DNA from: Streptomyces sp. NRRL WC-3626
Lineage (GTDB): Bacteria; Actinomycetota; Actinomycetes; Streptomycetales; Streptomycetaceae
Assembly (NCBI RefSeq): GCF_000718785.1
Contig: NZ_JOCA01000027.1
Span: 45,185-109,184, forward strand
Direction: 5' to 3'
Length of the DNA stretch: 64,000 bases
In this document: one piece after another, positions 27,033-35,256 of the stretch
How positions within the stretch are numbered: the stretch's first letter is position 1
Layout: the number at the start of each line of letters is the position of its first letter
The notes under the pieces: generated by a model
Database searches by the model: none
What the model saw: only the letters and a program-made list of their open reading frames with translations
What the model was told of the DNA's origin: nothing
Made by a program: the position numbers and the translations under genes

Positions 27033-28993
27033 CGTGCCGCCTCCAGTTCCTTCAGGGCGGTCCGGGCCTCGCGGGCGCCGAGCGGCGAGAAACCGGGGTT
27101 CAGCTCCAGCGCGGCGGTGAGGGAATCACGGGCCGCGCCGTCGCGCCCGGCGGCCCGCTCGATCATGCCCCGGTGGTAGAGGAACGCGGCGTTGCGGTAA
27201 CCGGTCGCCGTGGCCCGGCGGGCGTACGGCAGGGCCTCCTCGTCACGGCCGTTGACGTGCAGCGCCCAGGCGAGGGCGTCCGCGGTGTGCACGCTGTGCC
27301 GCCGGTCCCACTCCGCGCGGGCCGCGCGCAGCGCCTCACCGGGGTCCCCGTGATCGGCGGCGGCGAGCGCGGTGTCGAGGTCGGCGTCCATCCCGCCGGC
27401 CCGGGCCAGCGCGGTCCAGGCGTCGACGAGGGCGTACAGGTCGCCCGCCTTCGCGCGGTCGCCGTCGGCGCCGCGCGCCTCGTACAACTCGCCCAGCGCG
27501 ACCAGCGGGCCGGGCAGCGGGGAGCCCAGGACGACCTGCTCCAGCGTCTCGATGGCACCCGCGCGGTCACCGCTCGCGGCCTGCGCGCGGGCCCGGCCCT
27601 CCAGGGCGGGGAAGTGATTCTCGTCGGCGGCGAGCGCCCGCGCGTAGTGCGTCAGCGCCGTCCGGTACTCGCCCTGGTTCCAGGCGAGCTGCCCGAGCAT
27701 GGTCGCGACGTACGCCACGTCCTGGGGCGAGGACGCGCTCTCGAGGGCCCGTCGCAGCACCTCCCGCGCGGTGCCCACGTCGCCGCGCAGCTCCCGCACG
27801 TACGCGTACCGCGTGAACACGGGCACCCCGGGCCGCCTGCGGTCGGCCGTGGTGGCGGCGTCGGCGGCCTCGTCGTACCGGCCCAGCTCGACCAGCGCGT
27901 CGATACGGGAGCACAGGGCGCGTTCGCTGTAGGGGTTCTGCTCCAGCGCCCGGTCGGCGTAGGCCAGGGCGCCGGTGAAGTCGTGCCGCGCGGCGGCGAG
28001 GGCGGCCCGTCCCGCGAGGGCCCGCTCGTTGCCGGGGCCGAGGGCGAGGGAACGCTTCAGCGCCCGCTCGGCCTGCGGATAGCGGGAGGGGTCGCCTTGG
28101 GTGCGGGCCTGCTCGACGTAGGCGGTGCCGAGGGTGGCCCAGCCGTCGGAGTCCCTGGGCTGCGCCCGCAGATGGGCCTGCAGGGACCGGATCCCCGCAC
28201 CGAGGTCACCCCCGGCGAGCACACCGGCGGCCACCGCCCCGGCCGCGGGTGCCGCGTCGGCCCCGTCCCGGCCGCCGCCCACCGCGACACTCCCGGCGGT
28301 GAGCGCGACGGCCAGCAGGACCGCGCACGAGGCGACATGGAGCCCCCGCCCGCGCCGCGCGGCAGCGGCGAACCGCCGCCAGGCATCCGCCCGCCGCCCG
28401 GCGATCTCCCGGTCGGCGCCGTCGTCCCCCTCGCCCGTCCGCGCCCGCCGCCCGCTCACCGGATCGCCCTCCGACGCGCCCCGCCCCTCGGGTGCCGGTG
28501 CCGCGGGGCGGCCGGGCTCGTGGTGCGGCTCAGCGGGGTCACGCTCGCCCTCCAGGAGGGCGCCTGCCGCCGGCCCGCGTTCGGCCTTCACGAGCTCGCG
28601 GGTCCCCGGCCGGGGCGCGGTCTGAGCCGGGTCACCGGTCCCGTGCTCGACCTCGGCCGTGTGCCGTACTTCGCGGTCCGGCTCGGTGGGTCGGCCGGTG
28701 TCGGGCCGGCGGGTCGCCGGCCCGCGCTCGCCTTCCGCGGAGTGGCGGGCCCGCGGCTCGGACACCGGCCCGTGGTCGGGTCGCGCCAGGTGGCCGGAGC
28801 CCGGTTCGGTCAGGGTTTCCGTGCCGTCGGCGGTGTCCCGTTCGTGCTCGGGCTCCGGGTCGGCGGGGGCGGGCTTCCGCCCCTGCCCGTCCGCCTGCCC
28901 GGTGGGCAGGCGCGGGGTGTCGGGACCGGAGGCCGGTGGCGCCGGCGGCGCCTGCCCTTCCTCGCCCGTGCTGTCGTTCGTGCCCGGAGCCAT
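27029..28993 (-). CDS. TPR-repeat membrane protein
   Basis: 654 aa. The first 200 residues are disordered, rich in Pro, Glu, Arg and Gly. A single TM helix follows (LHVASCAVLLAVALTAGSVA, near 218-238). The rest is a chain of tetratricopeptide repeats (DGWATLGTAYVEQAR, ERALKRSLALGP, GALAYADRALEQNP, REVLRRALESAS, TALTHYARALAADE, DSLTAALELNP). It is probably a scaffold for extracytoplasmic proteins, consistent with co-translation with the transporter gene. ATG at 28993. The gap to the DUF4331 gene upstream is 82 bases; the three genes probably form an operon. Confidence 0.87.
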   Translation of the reverse strand: MAPGTNDSTGEEGQAPPAPPASGPDTPRLPTGQADGQGRKPAPADPEPEHERDTADGTETLTEPGSGHLARPDHGPVSEPRARHSAEGERGPATRRPDTGRPTEPDREVRHTAEVEHGTGDPAQTAPRPGTRELVKAERGPAAGALLEGERDPAEPHHEPGRPAAPAPEGRGASEGDPVSGRRARTGEGDDGADREIAGRRADAWRRFAAAARRGRGLHVASCAVLLAVALTAGSVAVGGGRDGADAAPAAGAVAAGVLAGGDLGAGIRSLQAHLRAQPRDSDGWATLGTAYVEQARTQGDPSRYPQAERALKRSLALGPGNERALAGRAALAAARHDFTGALAYADRALEQNPYSERALCSRIDALVELGRYDEAADAATTADRRRPGVPVFTRYAYVRELRGDVGTAREVLRRALESASSPQDVAYVATMLGQLAWNQGEYRTALTHYARALAADENHFPALEGRARAQAASGDRAGAIETLEQVVLGSPLPGPLVALGELYEARGADGDRAKAGDLYALVDAWTALARAGGMDADLDTALAAADHGDPGEALRAARAEWDRRHSVHTADALAWALHVNGRDEEALPYARRATATGYRNAAFLYHRGMIERAAGRDGAARDSLTAALELNPGFSPLGAREARTALKELEAAR

Positions 28994-29075
28994 GACCTCT
29001 CCTCAGTGGTGCGGGGGCGCGGCCCGTGCCGCGCGGAACGGTGGGGCGGGCCGGGGCGGACCGGCCCGTCCGGGG

Positions 29076-30608
29076 TCAGTACGCCCGGCTGCGCATCCGG
29101 CGCCACCACATCAGCGCCAGGCCGATCAGCAGCAGCCCTCCGGCCCCCGCACCGGCGGACGCGGCGATCAGGGTCGTGTTGTCGGCTCCGTCCGCACCGG
29201 CCGGCCGCAGCGCGTCACCGAGCTGGTTGCGGACGTCGTTGCCGCTGTCCACGCCCTTCGCGAGCGGGCCGCGCGAGCCCTCCGTCGGGTTCGCCAGATA
29301 CGGGAAGGCCGCGCCGAACTCCTTGTCGTTGGCGTCGACCGCGTCCCCCAGGTCGTTCTTTGCCCCGACCAGTTCGCCCTCGACGACCTGCAGCGCGGCG
29401 TCGATCACGTCGTCCGTCAGCCGGCGCCCGTTGGGGAAGCCGGCGTTGTCCCCGTCCAGCACACCCAGCCGCTTCGGCTCGGCGGCCGGCTCGATCGAGG
29501 TGTTCAGCCGCAGCATCTCCGACGGCGTCACGTGCGGCGGCTGGTTGAGCCCCTCGACACCCTTCAGGAACACGTCGACGAGGTCGTTGCGCGGCTCGTC
29601 CGGCGCGGGGATCTTGTAGATCGCCTCGATGAGCTTCGGCAGCTCCGGCTCGGTGACGTTCTTCAGGAACTGCGCGTCCTCCCACGGCGCGGACGCGTTG
29701 AACGTGTCCTTGTCCTTCAGCGGGTTGACGACCTCGTTGACCAGCGGACTGCCCAGCCGCGACACCTGCACGAAGTGCCCCTCGGCGTTCTTGCGCTGCG
29801 TCGTCGACCAGATGCCCACCACCGGCTGGTCGGCCGACTCGGCGATCAGGTGCGTCGGCACCTGCAGGGCGAGCGAGTTGACGTTGTAGCCCTTGAGGGT
29901 GTCGTTCCCGACCTCGGAGAGGTTCCCGCCGTAGAGCAGGTCGAAGACCCGCAGGTCCAGGAAGAACGGGTCGTCGGCCTGCCCGGCGAACGTCGTCGTC
30001 CCGCCCGCCAGTTCGTGCACCGCCTCCTTGCGCAGGGTGTCGTAGTCCGGCATGGACGCCTTGCCGACGTTCGACGGCGCCACCGGCACATCGTCCGCGA
30101 TCTTCGTACGGGACACCGCGCGCTGGTCCTTCAGCTTCAGCAGCTCGATGTCGTAGGTCTGCGTGATGTTGAGGTCCGGGTCGTCCAGAGCGGTGACCGG
30201 GCCGGTGTTGTAGAGGAACGTCCTGTCGTTCTTCGTATGGGTCCTGAACGTGTAGCGGAACAGCAGTTCGCCCTGCGCGTCCCCGTTGTTGTCGATGTGG
30301 ATGTCGTACTGCGCGTCCTCGGCGAACGTGAAGAAGTTCGGTCCGCCGGCCGGCTCCTCGAAGGGGATCCAGTTCGCGATGATCGTCGTCGTGTCCGGCT
30401 TGTCGGGGCTGACGAACGCGTAGAGGTCCGTGTTGTCGTACTGCGGGGTGCCCGAGATCAGCGGGGCCTCCCGGTGGGAGGAGGCGGCGGCCTCCCCGGG
30501 TTCCAGCGCGGTGACGCCGGCGGCCGCGAGGCCCCCGGCGGCCAGCGCCCCACAGATCAGGGTCGCGACACTCCTGCGCCCCACACCGGTACTCGAGTCA
30601 GTCGTCAT
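29076..30608 (-). CDS. DUF4331 exported membrane-anchored protein
   Basis: 510 aa. The Tat-like/Sec signal RRSVATLICGALAAGGLAAAG ends near AAASSHREAP; SSHREAPLI-x-NTDLYAFVSPD is the hallmark opening of DUF4331 proteins. A long beta-rich exterior domain follows, and the C-terminus is a TM helix plus WWRRMRSR, so it is anchored facing outward. Biochemical role unknown. GGAGG lies 6 bases before the ATG at 30608. It heads a likely operon with the TPR protein and the Ni/Co-type transporter and is divergent from the ECF sigma gene, which may control it. Confidence 0.9.
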   Translation of the reverse strand: MTTDSSTGVGRRSVATLICGALAAGGLAAAGVTALEPGEAAASSHREAPLISGTPQYDNTDLYAFVSPDKPDTTTIIANWIPFEEPAGGPNFFTFAEDAQYDIHIDNNGDAQGELLFRYTFRTHTKNDRTFLYNTGPVTALDDPDLNITQTYDIELLKLKDQRAVSRTKIADDVPVAPSNVGKASMPDYDTLRKEAVHELAGGTTTFAGQADDPFFLDLRVFDLLYGGNLSEVGNDTLKGYNVNSLALQVPTHLIAESADQPVVGIWSTTQRKNAEGHFVQVSRLGSPLVNEVVNPLKDKDTFNASAPWEDAQFLKNVTEPELPKLIEAIYKIPAPDEPRNDLVDVFLKGVEGLNQPPHVTPSEMLRLNTSIEPAAEPKRLGVLDGDNAGFPNGRRLTDDVIDAALQVVEGELVGAKNDLGDAVDANDKEFGAAFPYLANPTEGSRGPLAKGVDSGNDVRNQLGDALRPAGADGADNTTLIAASAGAGAGGLLLIGLALMWWRRMRSRAY

Positions 30609-30852
30609 GCCGTCCGTCCTCCGTGCCGACTTGCCTTGACGCATGGGATTTCGGAGCGAACGACGGGCCGGATTGGTCGAGTTCGGATTTTCTTCCGACC
30701 CCCTCCGGCCGGGGCCGTACGCCCGTAGCATTTCTCGCTGCCGGCCCGCGTTTTCGGTGCGCGCATCCGTACTTACCGTCCGGAGGCTCGCTCGCCGCGC
30801 ATGCCTCAGGTGAACAGGGCGGCCCGGAAGAGGGCCGGAGAGGGGACGCGCG

Positions 30853-31395
30853 TTGGAGGCGGACGAGCTGCTGGTGCAGGTGGCCGGCGGTGACCAGAAG
30901 GCGTTCGAGGACCTGTACGGGCTGGTCTCCGGGCCGGTGTACGGGCTGGTCCGGCGCGTGGTGCGCGATCCCGCCCAGTCCGAGGAGGTGGCCCAGGAGG
31001 TGCTGCTCGAACTCTGGCGCTCCGCCGCGCGGTTCGACCCCGGCCGGGGCAGCGCGCTGTCCTGGGTCCTCACCCTCGCCCACCGCCGCGCCGTCGACCG
31101 GGTGCGCAGCGCCCGCGCGGCCGGCGAACGCGAGCAGCGCGAGGCCCGGCGCGGCCACGGACCCGCCTTCGACCAGGTCGCCGAGGAGGTCGAGGCCGGA
31201 CTCGAACGCGAATGGGTACGCCGCTGCCTGGACCGGCTCACCGCGCTCCAGAGACAGTCGGTCACCCTCGCCTACTACGACGGCTACACCTACCGCGAGG
31301 TGGCGGAGCGGCTGTCGCTGCCGCTGGGCACGGTCAAGACCCGTATGCGCGACGGACTGACCCGGCTGCGCGACTGCCTGGGAGGCGCGGCATGA
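30853..31395 (+). CDS. ECF RNA polymerase sigma factor (SigK-like)
   Basis: 180-aa sigma-70 family ECF protein. Region 2: DLYGLVSGPVYGLVRRVV, QSEEVAQEVLLELWRSA, SALSWVLTLAHRRAVDRVRS. Region 4: LTALQRQSVTLAYYDGYTYREVAERL and PLGTVKTRMRDGLTRLR. The TTG at 30853 is preceded by AGAGGGGAC; no better start was seen. The stop overlaps the start of the anti-sigma gene (ATGA). The pair matches the SigK/RskA type that responds to redox or envelope signals. The divergent DUF4331 gene is a candidate target. Confidence 0.93.
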   Translation: MEADELLVQVAGGDQKAFEDLYGLVSGPVYGLVRRVVRDPAQSEEVAQEVLLELWRSAARFDPGRGSALSWVLTLAHRRAVDRVRSARAAGEREQREARRGHGPAFDQVAEEVEAGLEREWVRRCLDRLTALQRQSVTLAYYDGYTYREVAERLSLPLGTVKTRMRDGLTRLRDCLGGAA

Positions 31396-32210
31396 GCCTG
31401 TTCGACCGACTGCCGCGCCGCGCGGACCCGCACTCGCTGGCCGCCCCCTACGCCCTGGACGCCCTGGAGCACGCCGAACGGGTGCGCTTCGAGAGGCATC
31501 TGGACACCTGCGCCCGCTGCACCGCCGAAGTACGGGCCCTCGCCGAGGACGCCGTCCGGCTCGCCTGGTCCACGGCCGCCCCCGCCCCGGCCGCGATGCG
31601 CGACCGGGTCCTGGCCGCCGTACGGACCACCCCGCAGGAGCCCGCCGCCACGGAACCGGCCCGCGCGCGGGCGACACAGCTCCCGCCGCACGTCTGGGGC
31701 GCCGCGCCCCCGCCGCGCACGCGCGGGCGGCGCCGCGCCACGCTGTTCGTGCCGTTCGCGACGGCCACCGCCGCGGCCGCGCTCGTCGTCGCCGCGCTCT
31801 TCGCCGTCCAGGCGAACGGCACCCAGGAGCGACTGGACGCCGAACGCGACCGGTCACGTGAGATCGCCCACGTTCTCGCCGCCCCGGACGCCCGTGCCAG
31901 CAGCGGCCGGGACGCGCGGGGCCGCACGATCGGAGTGATCGCCTCCGCTTCGGTCCGCGGCGCGGTCGTCACCCTCGGCGGATACGGCGACCCTCCGAAC
32001 GGACGTGTGCGCCAGCTCTGGCTCATGGGCGCGGACGCGCGGCCGCGCTCCCTGGGCCTGTTCGAGGGCGACGCGCCCCTGGTCGCCTCCGGCCTCGACA
32101 CCGCCGCCACGTCACTCGCCGTGACCGTGGAACCCGACGGCGGGTCAGCGCGGCCCACGTCCCGGCCCATCACCCAACTCGCCCTGAAAACGGTCGGATT
32201 CGGAGAGTAA
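31392..32210 (+). CDS. Zinc-binding anti-sigma factor, RskA-like, membrane-bound
   Basis: 272 aa. The cytoplasmic N-terminus has the ZAS motif in RFERHLDTCARCTAEVRAL (His-x3-Cys-x2-Cys), which binds the sigma factor. One TM helix follows (ATAAAALVVAALFAV, near residue 130-150), then an extracytoplasmic RskA C-terminal domain (VTLGGYGDPPNGRVRQLWLMG to ITQLALKTVGFGE). Co-translated with the sigma gene by ATGA overlap. Release is expected by regulated proteolysis, as for RskA. Confidence 0.92.
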   Translation: MSLFDRLPRRADPHSLAAPYALDALEHAERVRFERHLDTCARCTAEVRALAEDAVRLAWSTAAPAPAAMRDRVLAAVRTTPQEPAATEPARARATQLPPHVWGAAPPPRTRGRRRATLFVPFATATAAAALVVAALFAVQANGTQERLDAERDRSREIAHVLAAPDARASSGRDARGRTIGVIASASVRGAVVTLGGYGDPPNGRVRQLWLMGADARPRSLGLFEGDAPLVASGLDTAATSLAVTVEPDGGSARPTSRPITQLALKTVGFGE

Positions 32211-32336
32211 TCGACGAGTGTTCGTCAACCCCCTTATGGGGAAGGTGAATCCTGTGACCTCGATACACGAGTGCCCGGTTGGGGCGATAGGGTTACCCTG
32301 CCCGGGCCGGGTGGACTCGTACGGGTGGGGAGTGAC

Positions 32337-32612
32337 ATGGAACAGATAACAGTGCGCAGCAGGGCCAGGGTCCCTGCGATCACCTGCGGGAGCAGCGCGA
32401 CCAGCTCGCGCCTCGACCGCCATCTCTCGGTTCTCGGGGGGCCCGCGCTCCCTCAGCGGGAGACGGCCGAGGCGACACTGCTGATGCGCGAGCTCATCGC
32501 GCGTGACACCGCGCACGACCGCGGTGCCAGGAGCGCGCGGGCCCGGGCGAGCCGCGTCTCGCTCTTCGCTCCGCTGCGCCGACTGCGCCGCTCCCTGTTC
32601 GGCAGCCGCTAG
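32337..32612 (+). CDS. Small conserved-looking hypothetical protein (91 aa)
   Basis: 91 aa starting MEQITVRSRARVPAITCG, Arg/Ser/Leu-rich with no membrane segment; the middle (ETAEATLLMRELIARDTA) is helical. The ATG follows GTGGGGA by 4 bases, and a TAGGGT hexamer at 32288-32293 could be its -10 box. It ends at a hairpin. Not in an obvious operon with the anti-sigma gene (126-base gap). I do not recognise the family. Confidence 0.7.
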   Translation: MEQITVRSRARVPAITCGSSATSSRLDRHLSVLGGPALPQRETAEATLLMRELIARDTAHDRGARSARARASRVSLFAPLRRLRRSLFGSR

Positions 32613-32616
32613 CGCC

Positions 32617-32647
32617 GGCGCCCGGACGGCCCCACCGTCCCGGCGCC
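32617..32647 (+). terminator. Hairpin terminator after the small gene
   Basis: 13-base stem GGCGCCCGGACGG / CCGTCCCGGCGCC with one mismatch and a 5-base loop, immediately after the stop codon at 32612. Confidence 0.75.
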
Positions 32648-32725
32648 CCGCCCGCACCGGCACCCTTCCCACCCGGCACCCCACCGCTCAGTCCGCCCTG
32701 GCAGGAACCTGACACTTCGCGGGAC

Positions 32726-33508
32726 TCACCCCCTCCCGCGCCCGTACTGCCGTACCGCGAGCGGTACGAACACCGCGAGCAGCACCGCACACCACCCCAG
32801 TGACCCGGCGACGGGATGCGCCACCGGCCAGGCCGCCCCTTCGGGCACGGGCGCGTTGCCGAACAGCTCCCGCAGCGCCGTCGCCACCGCGCTGATCGGA
32901 TTCCACTCCGCGACCGTGCGCAGCCCGTCGGGCAGCCCCGCCGTAGGGATGTAGGCGCTGGACAGCAGGGGCAGCAGGAAGGTCGCCCCGCCCAGTTGAC
33001 CGGCCGCCTCCTCGTTCCGGGTGAGCAGCCCCAGGAACATCCCGATCCACACGCAGGCGAACCGGAACAGCAGCAACAGCGCCAAGGCGCCCACGGCGCC
33101 GAGCGCGCTCCCCTCCACCCGCCAGCCCACCGCGAGCCCCACCAGCAGGAACGGCACCGTCCCGGCCGCCGTGACCAGCACGTCCGCCGCCGCCTGGCCC
33201 ACCGGCACGGCCGCCCGGCTCATGGGCAGCGTGCGCAGCCGGTCCGTCACTCCCCGGTGGACGTCCTGCGCCGACTGGAACATGCCGGTCATGACACCGC
33301 CCGCCGCCGTCGCCACCAGGAGCCCCGGCACCAGGAAGGACCGGTACCCGGCGCCCGGCACGGCGAGCGCGCTGCCGAAGACGTAGCCGAAGAACAGCAG
33401 CATGCTGATGGGCATCGTCTGGGTGAGGATCAGCAGCCCCGGATTGTTCCGCGCCCGCCGCAGCTGCCGGCCGAGCATCGCGGTGCCGTCGTACGCCAAC
33501 GTGCTCAT
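32726..33508 (-). CDS. ABC-2 type transporter permease (DrrB-like)
   Basis: 260-aa permease with six hydrophobic segments (for example PISMLLFFGYVFGSALAV, SFLVPGLLVATAAGGVMTG, LLPLLSSAYIPTAGLP). The pattern GxxxD-RLRTLPMSRAA and NPISAVATALRELF is that of the DrrB/ABC-2 drug-export family. It follows the ATPase gene with a 4-base overlap (ATGA), forming the export pair. Likely exports a hydrophobic compound; controlled by the adjacent TetR. Confidence 0.92.
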   Translation of the reverse strand: MSTLAYDGTAMLGRQLRRARNNPGLLILTQTMPISMLLFFGYVFGSALAVPGAGYRSFLVPGLLVATAAGGVMTGMFQSAQDVHRGVTDRLRTLPMSRAAVPVGQAAADVLVTAAGTVPFLLVGLAVGWRVEGSALGAVGALALLLLFRFACVWIGMFLGLLTRNEEAAGQLGGATFLLPLLSSAYIPTAGLPDGLRTVAEWNPISAVATALRELFGNAPVPEGAAWPVAHPVAGSLGWCAVLLAVFVPLAVRQYGRGRG

Positions 33509-34476
33509 GCGGCACGCTCCTTGTCGTCACGGGGGTGGTGGACGTGGTGTCCGTCCGTCAGCCGCAGGAACACGTCGTCGAGGGTCGGTGGCCGCAGGCT
33601 CGCGTCGAGCAGCGGTACGCCGGCGGCGTCCAGCGTGCGCACCAGATGCGGGAGGGTGAGCGTCGGGTCCTTGGCGACCGCGCCCACGGCGTTTCGCTCC
33701 GGGTCGACGGACGGCAGGGAGCCGGTGAGCCGGTCGAGCACCCCGGCCGCCGCCGGGAGTGCGTCGGCGTCCGCGACGACCACCTCCGCATGCGTGCCGA
33801 CCAGCGCCTTGAGCTCGGCCGGTGAGCCGGTCTGCGCGACCCGGCCCCGGTCCACCAGGGCGATGTCGTCGGCGAGCCGGTCGGCCTCCTCCAGATACTG
33901 GGTGGTGAGCAGTACGGTCGTGCCCTCGCCGGTCAGCTCGCGCACCACGTCCCAGATCAGATTGCGGCTGGCCGGGTCGAGCCCGGTCGTCGGCTCGTCC
34001 AGGAACAGCACCTCGGGACGCCGGATCAGGCTCGCCGCCAGGTCCAGCCGCCGCCGCATACCCCCCGAGTAGCCGGACGCGGGCCGGTCGGCCGCCTCGG
34101 TCAGCCCGAAACGGTCCAGCAGTGCGGCGGCCCGTACGGCCGCCCCGTCCACCCGGTGCAGCCGGGCGAACAGTCGCAGGTTCTCGCGGCCCGTCAGGTC
34201 GCCGTCGATCGAGGTGTCCTGGCCCGTGACGGCGATACGGCGCCGTACGGCGGCGGCCTCCCTGACGAGGTCGTGGCCCGCGATCCGCGCGGAGCCGGCG
34301 TCGGGCCGCAGCAGCGTGGTCAGCAGCCGGACGGCCGTCGTCTTGCCCGCGCCGTTGGGCCCGAGCACCCCGCACACCGTGCCCTCGGCCACCGCCAGAT
34401 CCAGCCCGCGCAGGGCGTGGACCGTACCGAAACGCTTCTCCAGACCCTCACTAAGTACAGCGTACGTAGTAGTCAT
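33505..34476 (-). CDS. ABC transporter ATP-binding protein (DrrA-like)
   Basis: 323-aa ATPase. Walker A GVLGPNGAGKTTAVRLL, Q-loop VTGQDTSIDGDLTG, signature YSGGMRRRLDLAASL, Walker B VLFLDEPTTGLD, switch TTQYLEEADRLAD. The C-terminal part has a DrrA-type extension ending DDVFLRLTDGHHVHH. The ATG at 34476 overlaps no operator core; an earlier ATG at 34494 is also open. Divergent from a TetR gene with the TACGTAC dyad between them. Confidence 0.93.
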   Translation of the reverse strand: MTTTYAVLSEGLEKRFGTVHALRGLDLAVAEGTVCGVLGPNGAGKTTAVRLLTTLLRPDAGSARIAGHDLVREAAAVRRRIAVTGQDTSIDGDLTGRENLRLFARLHRVDGAAVRAAALLDRFGLTEAADRPASGYSGGMRRRLDLAASLIRRPEVLFLDEPTTGLDPASRNLIWDVVRELTGEGTTVLLTTQYLEEADRLADDIALVDRGRVAQTGSPAELKALVGTHAEVVVADADALPAAAGVLDRLTGSLPSVDPERNAVGAVAKDPTLTLPHLVRTLDAAGVPLLDASLRPPTLDDVFLRLTDGHHVHHPRDDKERAA

Positions 34477-34494
34477 GGCTCGACCATAACGCAC

Positions 34495-34511
34495 TACGTA
34501 CGTTGTACGTA
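34495..34511. promoter_or_regulatory. TetR operator TACGTAC-GTT-GTACGTA
   Basis: Perfect 7-base arms with a 3-base centre, between the divergent ABC exporter and TetR starts. Related CTACGTA words lie on both sides. Best read as the operator for the TetR at 34540 controlling itself and the exporter. Confidence 0.82.
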
Positions 34512-34539
34512 ACTACGATGGTGGGCGAGGTGATGAACG

Positions 34540-35253
34540 ATGGCGGGCCGAGCGGCCGAACCCGAAGTGATCTGGGCGCGCCCCGAGCGCACCGGCCGTG
34601 GACCGAGACCGGCGTACACCCGCGCCGACATCGCGGCGGCGGCGGTGCGGATCGCCGACGCGGAGGGCCTGGACGCCGTCACCATGCGCCGGGTCGCCGC
34701 CGAACTGGGCTGCGGCACCATGTCGCTCTACAACTACGTCCCCCGCAAGGAGGACCTGTACGAGCTGATGGTCGACGCGGTCGCCGGCGAGCACGAGCTG
34801 TGGGAGCCGGACGGCGACTGGCGCGCCGCCATGGTCCGGGTGGCCCACCAGTCCCGGGCGCTGATGCACCGCCATCCGTGGCTGCCCCGGCTGATGTCAC
34901 CGGTCTACGGCTTCAGCCCCAGCTCCCTGCGCTACCTCGAACACTGTCTGGCCTGTCTCGACCCGCTCCCCGCGCCCTACGGCACGAAGCTCGAGCTGAT
35001 CGCGATGCTGAACGGCATCGTCACCACCTACGTCACCAACGAACTGGCCACCGCCGAACGCACCCGCTCGCTGCCCTGGTCGCAGGAGCGGGAGAACGCG
35101 ATCCGGATCGCCTATCTGGGCGGCAGGATCGCGACCGGTGAGTACCCGCGGATGGCGGCCGCCTTCGCGGAGGACGCCGGACCGATCGATCTGGAGGCGG
35201 TGTTCGAGCGGGCGATCGGGCGGATGCTGGACGGCTTCGAGCCGCGTCCCTGA
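34540..35253 (+). CDS. TetR family regulator of the ABC exporter (TetR_C_1 type)
   Basis: 237 aa. The HTH is GLDAVTMRRVAAELGCGTMSLYNYVPRKEDLYELMVDAV, the TetR(A)-like class with NYVPRKEDL. The C-terminal domain (LERDP-like DPLPAPYGTKLELIAMLNGIV) is the large TetR_C_1 ligand fold. Position and dyad suggest autoregulation and control of the DrrAB-like pair. ATG at 34540 has GAGGTG 9 bases upstream. Confidence 0.9.
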   Translation: MAGRAAEPEVIWARPERTGRGPRPAYTRADIAAAAVRIADAEGLDAVTMRRVAAELGCGTMSLYNYVPRKEDLYELMVDAVAGEHELWEPDGDWRAAMVRVAHQSRALMHRHPWLPRLMSPVYGFSPSSLRYLEHCLACLDPLPAPYGTKLELIAMLNGIVTTYVTNELATAERTRSLPWSQERENAIRIAYLGGRIATGEYPRMAAAFAEDAGPIDLEAVFERAIGRMLDGFEPRP

Positions 35254-35256
35254 TCC

